From assembly GCF_900096975.1 (NCBI RefSeq), contig NZ_FMYQ01000009.1, forward strand, positions 1 through 64,000: 64,000 bases of DNA, in the 5' to 3' direction. The first letter of the stretch is position 1; the number at the start of each line of letters is the position of its first letter. A program made the translations under genes and the position numbers. The DNA comes from Paraburkholderia lycopersici. GTDB lineage: Bacteria > Pseudomonadota > Gammaproteobacteria > Burkholderiales > Burkholderiaceae. The notes under the pieces were generated by a model. It searched no databases, was not told where the DNA came from, and saw nothing but the letters and a program-made list of their open reading frames with translations. This document shows, one piece after another, positions 38,193-47,009 of the stretch.

Positions 38193-39446
38193 ATGAAAAT
38201 CTGTCAGATCAGCAAGGCCGATTCATTCGGCGGCGGCGCGAGCCGAGTAGCGGAAGAGCTCACGCTGTTGTTGCGGGGTGAGGGTTATGGCGCACAGCAT
38301 TGGGTGAGCTGGAGCGGCAAACCCGTCGACTTCGTCGTGCGCCAGCCGCTTTACGGACGTTTCGAGCGCAGGATCCGCTCGGCGCACTACGTGCTCAAGC
38401 GGCTCGGTTTTCCGGAGTACTTGCCGCTGGAGCTTCCCATTGTCTCGCGCAAGGGCCGCGTGCCCGAGTTCGACATCGCGCATTTCCACGACCTGTCCTC
38501 GGCGATTTCGCCGTACACGCTTGCGCATCTATCGAGGCGCATGCCGGTCGTGTGGACGATACACGACTGCTCGCCGTTCACGGGCGGCTGCCTTTACCCG
38601 ATGGGCTGCGAGCGTTTCATGTCGGGATGCGGTTCATGTCCCCAGTCGGGTACCTGGCCGATCGATTCGATGATCGACACCACCCGCATGGGCTGGAAGA
38701 TCAAGCGGCGCGTCCATCGGGAGCCGAACCTGCACTGCATCACGCCTTCGCAGTGGATGGCCGACATGGCGATGAAAAGCGGCATGTTCGAGCGCCCGCC
38801 GCTCGTGTTGCCCAACGGCATCGATACGGCGCTGTACCGCAACCACGACAAGCAGACGATTCGCCGCGAACTCGGCATCGCCGCGCATGGACCCGTGGTG
38901 CTGCTGTCGGCGGGGCATGTCGGCGACGAGCGCAAGGGCGTGCGCTATTCGCTTGGCGCGCTGCGCACGATCGCCGATCTCAAGCCCTTCGTGGTCGTGC
39001 TCGGCGCGGCTGATCCTGCGTTCCACGAGCAGCTTGCGGGCTTCGAGTACCTCGCGCCCGGCTATGTGAGCGACCCTGCGGATCTCGCGCGCTACTACAG
39101 CGCCGCCGACGTGCTCCTCTTCTGTTCGCTTGCAGACAACCAGCCGCTGTCGATCATCGAGGCAATGAGCGCGGGCACGCCGCTCGTGGGCTTCGCGACC
39201 GGAGGCATCCCCGAAATGGTGGTGCAGGACGAAACCGGGTTTCTCGTGGCGCAGAAGGACGAGCCGGCGCTTGCGGCGGCGCTGCGCCGCGGCGTCGAGC
39301 CCGCGCGCGCGGCACGCTGGTCGGAGAACGGCCGCCGTCACGCCGTCGAGCATTACTCGCACGAGGCGCTGCTGGAGCGCCACCTGAATCTCTATAACTC
39401 ACTGATTGAAGACTGGTATCTGCGCCATGAGCGTTCGCACATTTGA
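38193..39446 (+). CDS. Glycosyltransferase family 4 protein
   Basis: A 417-residue GT-B enzyme. KICQISKADSFGGGASRVAE is the N-terminal loop; VVWTIHDCSPFTGGCLYPMG and CERFMSGCGSCPQSGTWPID form the Cys-rich block typical of WcaC-like colanic-acid and O-antigen transferases. LPNGIDTALYRN, LLSAGHVGDERKGVRY and EAMSAGTPLVGFATGGIPEM (GT4 catalytic E-x7-E) follow. It starts 33 nt after the methyltransferase gene and overlaps the second HAD gene by 20 bases, so the three genes form one operon. Donor and acceptor sugars cannot be read from the sequence. Confidence 0.9.
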   Translation: MKICQISKADSFGGGASRVAEELTLLLRGEGYGAQHWVSWSGKPVDFVVRQPLYGRFERRIRSAHYVLKRLGFPEYLPLELPIVSRKGRVPEFDIAHFHDLSSAISPYTLAHLSRRMPVVWTIHDCSPFTGGCLYPMGCERFMSGCGSCPQSGTWPIDSMIDTTRMGWKIKRRVHREPNLHCITPSQWMADMAMKSGMFERPPLVLPNGIDTALYRNHDKQTIRRELGIAAHGPVVLLSAGHVGDERKGVRYSLGALRTIADLKPFVVVLGAADPAFHEQLAGFEYLAPGYVSDPADLARYYSAADVLLFCSLADNQPLSIIEAMSAGTPLVGFATGGIPEMVVQDETGFLVAQKDEPALAAALRRGVEPARAARWSENGRRHAVEHYSHEALLERHLNLYNSLIEDWYLRHERSHI

Positions 39447-41913
39447 TTCGTTCGTCACGGCGAGCGCGTACATCGAATCCGCACTCACGGACGGCAAGAT
39501 CAAGCTGCTGTCATTCGATGTCTTCGACACGGTCATTTTTCGCCGCTGCAGCCCGGACGCGGTGCTCCACGCGGTCGCAGCCTTCCTCGATCGCGAGCTG
39601 CGCGCGCGCAACATCGCGGTGCGTCACGGCGGCTCGCTAGGCGCGTATCACGCCGCGTACGCGACGCTCGCGCATCGCAACGCCGCCGCCGGTTTTGACG
39701 ACGAGGCATCCACCAGCGCCCTCTACGGCGAGTGGGTGCGCGAAGCCGCCGGCCACGAAGATGCCGCGCTTGCCGAACGCGTGCGCGAGCATATGCGCGA
39801 GCGGGAAACGTCGGTGTGCGAAGCGAACGCCTATCTGCGCCCGCTGCTCGAAAAAGCGCGCGGCTACGGCGTACGCATGATCTATGTCTCGGACATGTAC
39901 ATCGGCAACGAGTGCGTGTCGGCGATCCTCGAACAGGCAGGCATTGCGCAGTACTTCGACCACGGCTACGTATCGAGCGACCATGCTTTGCTCAAGCGTA
40001 CCGGGCGGCTGTTCGGCGCCGTGCTCGAGGCCGAGGGCGTTGCCGCCGGCGATGTCCTGCATTGCGGCGACAACGTCCGGTCGGACGGAGAGCGTGCCGC
40101 CGAGGCCGGGCTCAATGCCGTCGTGATCCGCGACGCCGGCTGCATCGAACGCTACGAGTCGCTCCATTACCGGTTCCTGCGCTGGCTCGCCCAGCCGGAG
40201 AGCGCGGCGGCGGGCTCGCTTTGCGCGTCGTTTGCGCAGGCGCTGCCGGGTACGTGGACAACGGGGCCCGAAGCGTACGGCGTGCGCGTGCTGGGGCCGA
40301 TCTACGCGTCGTTCATGCACCGCGTGGTGGAAAGCTGCCTTGAACGCAACGTCGAGCATGTCTATTTTCTCGCGCGCGAGGGTTACTTCCTCAAGCAGAT
40401 CTTCGACGAAATCGCGCGCCGCCGTTACGGCGGCCGGCCCTTGCCGCAGACGACCTATCTCGGCGTCTCGCGTTTGACGGCGCTCTTTCTCGGCAGTCGC
40501 CATTTTGGCCTGCGCGAGATTTCGCTGGCGCTTTCGAATGGGCCGCGCAATCTGCTGAATCTCTTTTCGGCGCTCCAGATAGAGCGCAAGAGGCTCGGCG
40601 AGATCGGCGCACGCCATGGCATTGCGGACGTGGAAGCCATCCTGCCCGACTATTTCATGTCGTGGGGACCGTTCCTCGCGCTGCTCGACGATCCCGAAAT
40701 CAGCGAGATCGCTTCGGGCCGGCATATGGGCTCGCAGGAGTTGCTCAACGACTATCTGGCGCAGGAAGGGTTCTTCGATCACCAGCGCGTGGCGATCGTC
40801 GACGTGGGCTGGGCCGGGCAGATCCAGGACAGCCTGTTCCGCGGCGTGCGCTACCGGGCCGACTGTCCGCAGATGTTCGGTTTCTATCTCGGGATGAACC
40901 TGTCGGGACATCATCGAAAGACGCCAGGCAACTGGATGGACTGGGTGATCTGCGACCAGGCGCATCTCGAGTGGAATGGCATCGCCGCGCTGCAATTCCC
41001 GCAAAGCTTCGAGGCGATCACGCGCTCGCCGCATGGCACGGTGGTCGGCTATCAGCGCGCAAGCGAGACGATCGAGCCGGTACTCAAATCGGACGACGTG
41101 CCGAGCCGGCAGGCGGAAATGCTCGACGACGGCTTGATCGCGCTGTTCCAGTCGAGTGTGCGCGAATACGTGCGCCACTACACCACGGCCATCTCGATGC
41201 TTTCGTTGCACGCCGCGCAGACGCTGCCCTACGGCAAGCAGATGACGGGCCGCATGATCCGTTTTCCGACCGCAACGGAAGCCGGCTACCTGCTGCGCCT
41301 GAACAACGTCTCGGATCTCGGCGCGGCGGAGATGTACCGCATGGGCAATCTCGAGCGACTTTCGGTGCTGCGCACGAAACGTCTTGCGCAGAGTTTGAGG
41401 TCGTCGTTCTGGAAGTACGGCACGCTCGCACTGACGGGGCGCGCCGCGGTCTTGCTGCAGATGATCTGGAACGTGCGCACGGACGCACGCCACGTGCCGG
41501 TGATACCCGCGTCGCTCGATCACGGCATTGTGTTTCATTTGCCGCACGATCGCGCCATTGTCGTCGAGGACGAGCGGGAGCCGGCGGCGCAAGGCACGCT
41601 TGCGCGCGTGCGCGCAAGCTTCGGCGCGGGCATTGCCGAGGTGTCGGCGCAGCTCGTCGAACGCGAACGCCGCGGCTATCGTTTCGTCGATGCCTATGGC
41701 GCCACGCAGCCGCTCACGCTTCGCGAAGCGACGCGACTCTACGTCGCCTGGCGTCTCGCCGTGCTCTACTGCCGCTTGACGAAGCGCCGCATCCCGGCCG
41801 TGAGTGCGGAGCCCATCGGCGCTTTCCTTCGCCAGCACTTCCTCGCCCAGCCGCACGCGCGCCGCGTCGCCGCAAGACTGCGGCACGCGTTGCATCGTGT
41901 GCGCCGCCGCTGA
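39427..41913 (+). CDS. Large HAD-fusion protein of the polysaccharide locus, copy 2
   Basis: An 828-residue paralogue of the protein at 25992-28040. Its HAD motifs are LLSFDVFDTVIFRR (D31, D34), MIYVSDMYIGNE, LLKRTGRLFGAVL and LHCGDNVRSDGERAAEAG. The shared second region has HVYFLAREGYFLKQIFDEIA and VAIVDVGWAGQIQDSLFRGV. About 150 more residues follow than in copy 1, with an Arg-rich end (PHARRVAARLRHALHRVRRR). An upstream TTG at 39406 is possible, but ATG 39427 matches the protein's natural start. All HAD catalytic residues are kept, so phosphatase or phosphotransfer activity is plausible. The role in glycan assembly is unknown. Confidence 0.72.
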   Translation: MSVRTFDSFVTASAYIESALTDGKIKLLSFDVFDTVIFRRCSPDAVLHAVAAFLDRELRARNIAVRHGGSLGAYHAAYATLAHRNAAAGFDDEASTSALYGEWVREAAGHEDAALAERVREHMRERETSVCEANAYLRPLLEKARGYGVRMIYVSDMYIGNECVSAILEQAGIAQYFDHGYVSSDHALLKRTGRLFGAVLEAEGVAAGDVLHCGDNVRSDGERAAEAGLNAVVIRDAGCIERYESLHYRFLRWLAQPESAAAGSLCASFAQALPGTWTTGPEAYGVRVLGPIYASFMHRVVESCLERNVEHVYFLAREGYFLKQIFDEIARRRYGGRPLPQTTYLGVSRLTALFLGSRHFGLREISLALSNGPRNLLNLFSALQIERKRLGEIGARHGIADVEAILPDYFMSWGPFLALLDDPEISEIASGRHMGSQELLNDYLAQEGFFDHQRVAIVDVGWAGQIQDSLFRGVRYRADCPQMFGFYLGMNLSGHHRKTPGNWMDWVICDQAHLEWNGIAALQFPQSFEAITRSPHGTVVGYQRASETIEPVLKSDDVPSRQAEMLDDGLIALFQSSVREYVRHYTTAISMLSLHAAQTLPYGKQMTGRMIRFPTATEAGYLLRLNNVSDLGAAEMYRMGNLERLSVLRTKRLAQSLRSSFWKYGTLALTGRAAVLLQMIWNVRTDARHVPVIPASLDHGIVFHLPHDRAIVVEDEREPAAQGTLARVRASFGAGIAEVSAQLVERERRGYRFVDAYGATQPLTLREATRLYVAWRLAVLYCRLTKRRIPAVSAEPIGAFLRQHFLAQPHARRVAARLRHALHRVRRR

Positions 41914-41970
41914 TCCGCGCGTCCGCGTCCGCGCATCGGGCGCGTCGCCGGCATTCCTGGCACAGGTATT

Positions 41971-44586
41971 TCAGTGCTGGATGCCCGTGCGGGTCTTGAA
42001 GCGCTGAACGAGGTCGTCGTACTGGGCGTCGGTGAGCGGTTGCTTGCGGCGATAGACGGCGATCCAGTTCTTCTGGTCCAGTTCGAAGCGCTGCGGGGTC
42101 GCCTCGAAGTTGGCGCCGACCCCGGTGCCGCTCAGCAGATCGTCGCGAATGATCTGCTGCGTGTATTGCTGGTCGGGCGCGATATGCGTCTGGAACGGCA
42201 TCCCGACGAGCGCGATCTCGCAGTCCCTGAAGGACCGCCAGGGCGCTCCGTCGCGGCTGTCGACGTCGCCGAGCCAGGCCAGTTGCTGCTCCAGCGCGCC
42301 CTTGTGGATTCGTTTGTCGATTTGCCAGACGTTGGTGAAGATCGACTGGTTGAGCATGCCGCTCGATGCGACGAGACATAGGCGTTTGTCGCGAATGGCG
42401 GGGGACTGCGCCCATTCAGCGGCCTGCTCGAGTCCCACCAGACCATACTGGCTTGCAGGCGCCCATGCCGAATAGTTCGGCACCGCGCGCGCGAGCGCGC
42501 GAGGCAGCACCGTGCGCGTTGCGGTGGCGTTCAGCGCCACGCACGCGATGGTGACGAGCGCGGCAACCCAAAGACCGCGCGCGCGGGCGAGCGCGATTGC
42601 GCCGCCGCACAGCACGGCGCCGAACAGCGGCATCAGCAGGTAGTAGTGCTGCGGACCGGGGCTCTGGACCTTGACGAAGAGCACGCTCGCGATAACCGAG
42701 GTCGTGCCCAGCACGAAGGCGAGGCGGTGGTTGGTGAACACGCGGGGCAGCGCGACCAGCAGGCCGGCGATCAGAATCAGATAGAGCCAGCCGAAGCTGC
42801 TCAGAAGATCGGCGAAACTTTGTGCGAGCGGCTTCGCATAAGACGCATAGAGATTCGCGTAGTCGTGGGTTGCCGGATCGGCGAGCCAGTCGAAGGCGAC
42901 CCAGCCGAGCAGCGCGAGTCCCGCCATCGCCATTAACCAGACGATCAGCACGGTGCGAAGGAGCACGCCGACACGCGGCCCACGCACGAGCTGCCAGGCG
43001 ATGGATAGTCCGCACATGCCGATCAGGCCTGCGGAGAAGAATACGTACCACCGCCGGAACAGGAACATCGACGCGATCAGCGTGCCGAGTGCGAGCGCCG
43101 GGATGACGACTTCGCGCGAGAAGCGTGCGCTGCGCAGATCGGGCAGCGGTTCGCGCAGCGTGCCGAGCAGCGTACTGGCGACCACTGCGGCGAGCGCGCA
43201 GAAAATGACGCCGGCGATGTCGGGCAGCATGTGCAGCACCGTCCCGAAATAGACGGGCGAGGCGGCAAAAAGCACCAGCGCGGCGAGAGGCCAGCCGTGC
43301 GCCGCGCGCTCGGTCCGGGTTGCGCCGACCAGCAGCTTGCCCAGCCACGCGCAGACGAGAAAGCTCGGCACGGCGTAGAGTGCCGTCACGAGCAGCAGGT
43401 ATTGCGCATGGCCCGGGTAGCCGCGCGCAAGCGAGAGAAGGGCGAGCGGGAAGGCCGGCAGATCGGAGTAGTCGGCGGAATAGTTGGCACCGAGGGCAGA
43501 AAAAAGTTGCGCCCAGCTCTGCGCGCTCATGAGCTCGTAAAGCTGTTCCGTTTTCTGCCAATAATTGCGGCTGTCCCAGAAGTAAATGAGGTGCGTGTGC
43601 GCGAGAAACCACAGCACGTATCCGAGGATCACCCCGGCCACGACGGCCATCGCGCCGAAGGTGCGCCAGGGGAACCGGCTGCGCGCGTGTGCCGACCCGT
43701 AGCTTCGACGCGGCGAAGCCGCCAGCAGGGCGAAGCCGATCACGAGACCGCCGATGCCGCCGAGCAGCGCCTCGCCCAATTCGTGCAGCCGTGCATGCAG
43801 GGTGGTGTTGCGTAACGCGATCAGCGTTGCATCGTAGGCCGGGGTGCTCCCCGGCGGTCCTGGCGTGATGCGGATGGTCAGCTCGTGAATGTTCACGGGG
43901 CCCGTGATGCGTTTTACGATCCAGCGCGAATCGATGAATGCCCGCTCCGGCACGTAGATCGTCTTGACCGGCGCCTGTTCGCCTGCCGGGCCAGTGATCG
44001 AGACTTCGAGCCCGATGCCGTCGCTTGGCGTGAGGTCGCCGTTCGGATAGTAGATCGCCTCGCGCGGTTTGGCGATCCAGAGCTCGATCGCGTGCGGATT
44101 GGTGTCGAACATCGCGTGCAGGACGTTGGGTACGCGCGCGTTGTCGTAGGCCGGATGCATGGACCACGTGTTTTCACGCCGCTCCCAGATTCGCTGGGCG
44201 AACGGCGGCAGATTGAGGTCCGCGGACCCGTCGCTGTAGTGCACATCGACGCGATTGGCCCCCGGCGTGGCGACGCCGATCCAGCTCACCAGCGCGAGGC
44301 CGCCTGCCGCGCAAAACACCACCACCGCTTTTTCGATTGCGCCCAGATGGCGCAGCGCGCCAAGAACGAGCGCGAGGCCGCCGCAGACCAGCACCCACGT
44401 GACGGCGAGCACCGGCGCGAACGCGTGCGGCCGGCTCGCGACGTTATCGGCGACGAACACCGACGTTGGCGTCGCCACCGCGAGCGAGATCGCAGCGAGC
44501 AGGAATACCGCATGGCGCGGCATCTTGACGGGATCGTGTTGACGGTTTGCCACGTCCGGATTCGCGAATTCGATGAGGCCGCCCAT
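41971..44586 (-). CDS. Large polytopic membrane protein, probable GT-C glycosyltransferase (GtrC-like)
   Basis: An 871-residue integral membrane protein with at least ten hydrophobic segments. A large first periplasmic loop (about residues 95-260, with VHYSDGSADLNLPPFAQRIW) is beta-like. The GT-C-style acidic segment THLIYFWDSRNYWQKTEQLY occurs before the multi-helix core, and a second soluble domain of about 170 residues ends the protein (NWIAVYRRKQPLTDAQYDDL). The gene follows GtrB- and GtrA-like genes on the same strand; in serotype-converting systems such a third gene encodes the transferase that moves the lipid-linked sugar onto the glycan in the periplasm. The sugar and target are unknown. 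Confidence 0.7.
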   Translation of the reverse strand: MGGLIEFANPDVANRQHDPVKMPRHAVFLLAAISLAVATPTSVFVADNVASRPHAFAPVLAVTWVLVCGGLALVLGALRHLGAIEKAVVVFCAAGGLALVSWIGVATPGANRVDVHYSDGSADLNLPPFAQRIWERRENTWSMHPAYDNARVPNVLHAMFDTNPHAIELWIAKPREAIYYPNGDLTPSDGIGLEVSITGPAGEQAPVKTIYVPERAFIDSRWIVKRITGPVNIHELTIRITPGPPGSTPAYDATLIALRNTTLHARLHELGEALLGGIGGLVIGFALLAASPRRSYGSAHARSRFPWRTFGAMAVVAGVILGYVLWFLAHTHLIYFWDSRNYWQKTEQLYELMSAQSWAQLFSALGANYSADYSDLPAFPLALLSLARGYPGHAQYLLLVTALYAVPSFLVCAWLGKLLVGATRTERAAHGWPLAALVLFAASPVYFGTVLHMLPDIAGVIFCALAAVVASTLLGTLREPLPDLRSARFSREVVIPALALGTLIASMFLFRRWYVFFSAGLIGMCGLSIAWQLVRGPRVGVLLRTVLIVWLMAMAGLALLGWVAFDWLADPATHDYANLYASYAKPLAQSFADLLSSFGWLYLILIAGLLVALPRVFTNHRLAFVLGTTSVIASVLFVKVQSPGPQHYYLLMPLFGAVLCGGAIALARARGLWVAALVTIACVALNATATRTVLPRALARAVPNYSAWAPASQYGLVGLEQAAEWAQSPAIRDKRLCLVASSGMLNQSIFTNVWQIDKRIHKGALEQQLAWLGDVDSRDGAPWRSFRDCEIALVGMPFQTHIAPDQQYTQQIIRDDLLSGTGVGANFEATPQRFELDQKNWIAVYRRKQPLTDAQYDDLVQRFKTRTGIQH

Positions 44587-44592
44587 GCCGGT

Positions 44593-45534
44593 CTAGTTGA
44601 GCGTGGTCTGTTCGACGAAGTAGCGCGGGCGCCGCTTCACTTCCAGATAGATGCAGCCGACATATTCGCCGACCACGCCCAGCGCAAGGAGCTGCACACC
44701 GCCGATGAACACGATGCTCAAGGTGGTCGACGCCCACCCCGGCGAAGTGTTGCCGAGCAGCTTGGCGAAGATGACCCACACGGCCAGCAGCGCGGCGAGC
44801 AGCGAAATGAGCAACCCCGTCACCGAGATCACGCGCAGCGGAACGACAGAAAACGAGGTGATGCCTCGCACCGCGAGCGACAGCATCTTGCTCAGCGTGT
44901 ATTTGGACTCGCCGGCGACGCGTTCCACGCGTCGGTATTGCACGCACGCTGTCTTGTAGCCGACGAGCGGCACGAGACCACGGATATAGGCGTTGACCTC
45001 GCTGAACGAAAGCAGTGCCGCCAGGGCGTCGCGGCTCATCAAGCGGAAGTCGGCGTGGTGTTCGACCGACTCGACGCCGAGCCATGACATCGACCGGTAG
45101 AACAGATGCGCCGTCGTGCGCTTGAAGAACGTGTCGGAATTTCGCTCCGCGCGCACGCCATAGACGATCTGGAAACCCTGGTGGTAGAGATCGACCATCT
45201 CGTCGATCGCGTTGACGTCGTCCTGGAGGTCTGCGTCGATGCTGATGCAGATATCCGATTTGACATGCTGAAGCCCCGCGAGCAGCGCATTCTGGTGCCC
45301 GCAATTACGCGAAAGTTTGACGCCGGAAACGGCGGGGTGCGTCGCGGCATACTCGGCGATGATGCGCCACGTCTCGTCTTTGCTGCCGTCATCGACGAAA
45401 AGAATCTTGCTGGCATCGCCGATCTTGTCCTCGCCAACGAGCTGCGCGAGCTTTTGTGTGAGCACTTCGATGGTATGCGGGAGCGCTTCCCGCTCGTTGT
45501 AGCACGGCACGACAATCGTCAGTTCAGGTCTCAT
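44593..45534 (-). CDS. GtrB-like bactoprenol glucosyltransferase (GT2)
   Basis: A 313-residue protein with an N-terminal GT2 domain and two C-terminal transmembrane helices. LTIVVPCYNEREALPHTIEV, KILFVDDGSKDETWRIIAEY, LSRNCGHQNALLAGLQHVKS and ICISIDADLQDDVNAIDEMV (D-x-D) are clear. FFKRTTAHLFYRSMSWLG and AGESKYTLSKMLSLAVRGI are the usual membrane-proximal blocks. It would transfer a sugar from a UDP-sugar to undecaprenyl phosphate. A frame extension to 45576 exists; ATG 45534 matches the family start. It overlaps gtrA by 11 bases and is followed 6 nt later by the GT-C gene. Confidence 0.92.
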   Translation of the reverse strand: MRPELTIVVPCYNEREALPHTIEVLTQKLAQLVGEDKIGDASKILFVDDGSKDETWRIIAEYAATHPAVSGVKLSRNCGHQNALLAGLQHVKSDICISIDADLQDDVNAIDEMVDLYHQGFQIVYGVRAERNSDTFFKRTTAHLFYRSMSWLGVESVEHHADFRLMSRDALAALLSFSEVNAYIRGLVPLVGYKTACVQYRRVERVAGESKYTLSKMLSLAVRGITSFSVVPLRVISVTGLLISLLAALLAVWVIFAKLLGNTSPGWASTTLSIVFIGGVQLLALGVVGEYVGCIYLEVKRRPRYFVEQTTLN

Positions 45535-45952
45535 TGGTCTCGACTCTTCGGAAAGCCCACAATTTATTGCCTGCAAATCCGGCCAGCGTGTACACCGCCA
45601 CGCCGCAAAGCTGGGCCGCGTAGGCGTGCCCGGTCAGCTGCAGCGCCGCCAGCATCGTCCCCAGATTGAGCAGCCAGCAAACCCCGGCGACGACGAGAAA
45701 GCGCAGCATTGCCGCGCCGCTCGCCGGCGAACGGAACGTGAACGTGCTGTTGAGGAGAAAACTGATGAGAATGCCCGCGCCGTAGCCAATCACGTTGGCG
45801 ATGACGGGGGGCGCGCTCAGCGCCTGGGCGGCGAAAATGATCGACGTGGCGATCACGGTATTGATGCCGCCCACGAACAGATATTTGACCAGTTGCCGAT
45901 GAGTTGTCACGCTCGCGAGATCCTGGAATCCGACTGGCGGCATGCGCATCAT
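45524..45952 (-). CDS. GtrA-family membrane protein
   Basis: A small membrane protein of about 142 residues with four helices. The core YLFVGGINTVIATSIIFAAQ, ANVIGYGAGILISFLLNSTF, TFRSPASGAAMLRFLVVAGV and GFAGNKLWAFRR match GtrA, the proposed flippase or helper for undecaprenyl-phosphate sugars. Start codons at 45952, 45949 and 45943 are all ATG and close together; an ATG at 46000 would give a longer N-terminus. None has a strong ribosome binding site, so the exact start is uncertain. It overlaps gtrB downstream. Confidence 0.88.
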   Translation of the reverse strand: MMRMPPVGFQDLASVTTHRQLVKYLFVGGINTVIATSIIFAAQALSAPPVIANVIGYGAGILISFLLNSTFTFRSPASGAAMLRFLVVAGVCWLLNLGTMLAALQLTGHAYAAQLCGVAVYTLAGFAGNKLWAFRRVETNET

Positions 45953-46010
45953 CGGCTCGTGTTCGAAAAGGTGATGCGCGCGACGCGTCGCGGCAGGCAT
46001 GCGCAGCGTC

Positions 46011-46706
46011 TTACTGACGGTAAGCGTAAATTGCGTACTGGGCGCCGAACGGCACGCCAATGAGGTACTTCTCGAATCTGCGCAGCGCGGCGAGCGCATG
46101 CGGGAAAAAGATGCGATAGCGGATCTCGACCCGCCTGAAGCCTGCGTCGAGACACGTTTGCCTGAGCTGCCGCGCGGTAATCAGCTTTGCGTTGACGTCG
46201 AATTCGCAGTCGTTGACCGCTTTCACGGTGAGCGGATTAAGCGGGTTGTGTTCGTAGATCACGAGCGCGCCATCGTGGCGCAGCGTACGCGCCAGCTCCT
46301 GCAGCAGACGCACGTGCTCGGAGAACGGAATATGGTGGAACACGCACATTGCGAACGCCAGGTCGAAGCTATCGTCCGTGAATGGCAGGCGCTCGCCGTC
46401 AAACGGGACGTAGTTCGCGAGGCCCGGAAAGCGATCCGAGGCCACCTGCAGCGACTTCTCCGAAACGTCGACGCAAGTCAGCGACGCATCGGGCATATGC
46501 TTGCGCACCCAGGGGACCGAATTGCCCACGCCGGCTCCGAAGTCGAGCAATTGGCGCGCATGCGCGCCCACTCGCTCTAAATGCCCGGCAATGTCCCTGA
46601 TTTTGTACTCTGCAAAAAATTCGGGATTTTCGCCAGAAGCTGCAATATTGCGCGCATGAAGTGCACGATATTCGTCTGCAAAACTGTCAAACTCAGCCTT
46701 ATCCAT
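46011..46706 (-). CDS. Class I SAM-dependent methyltransferase
   Basis: A 231-residue methyltransferase. The SAM motif is QLLDFGAGVGNSVPWVRKHM, followed by LTCVDVSEKSLQVASDRF, FDLAFAMCVFHHIPFSEHVR and DGALVIYEHNPLNPLT. The C-terminal FFPHALAALRRFEKYLIGVP is hydrophobic enough to touch the membrane but is not a clear transmembrane helix. ATG 46706 with an AGGAGC site about 11 nt upstream is preferred; a GTG at 46727 would add seven residues. It lies upstream of gtrA on the same strand, so it may act with the Gtr-like set. Substrate unknown. Confidence 0.85.
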   Translation of the reverse strand: MDKAEFDSFADEYRALHARNIAASGENPEFFAEYKIRDIAGHLERVGAHARQLLDFGAGVGNSVPWVRKHMPDASLTCVDVSEKSLQVASDRFPGLANYVPFDGERLPFTDDSFDLAFAMCVFHHIPFSEHVRLLQELARTLRHDGALVIYEHNPLNPLTVKAVNDCEFDVNAKLITARQLRQTCLDAGFRRVEIRYRIFFPHALAALRRFEKYLIGVPFGAQYAIYAYRQ

Positions 46707-47009
46707 TACGCGTGTTGCTCCTGTCACGAGAGAACTTCGGGCGGGCGCGGCTCGGTTTGCTTAGGGGGTAGAGCCAGAGAATAGCGTACTCTTTCGGCGA
46801 TATTCAACCTTGTGTTAGCAGCCTGTTGAAAACATTTTGCGGGCACGCGGCACGAGCGCCGGAATGGCGCTGCGCTGCGTTGGCTTGTTTCGCATTCGCG
46901 TGGGGCGGCTTTGGCCTGGCACGAGCCCATGGCATGGCCTCGCCATTCGTTTCCGCCAGCCGCTTGCGCGGCTAGCCGTTGCAAACTGGCCGCCTTTGTG
47001 GGGTGTGAT
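46707..47009. other. Intergenic region without recognised gene
   Basis: About 300 bases between the methyltransferase and galE, both minus-strand. A segment near 46817-46833 (CAGCCTGTTGAAAAC) looks like an insertion-sequence end, but no transposase or matching second end is visible. Confidence 0.4.

Noticed and set aside
46817..46833. Insertion-sequence-like end (CAGCCTGTTGAAAAC)
   Set aside because: No transposase, no matching inverted end and no target duplication could be found.
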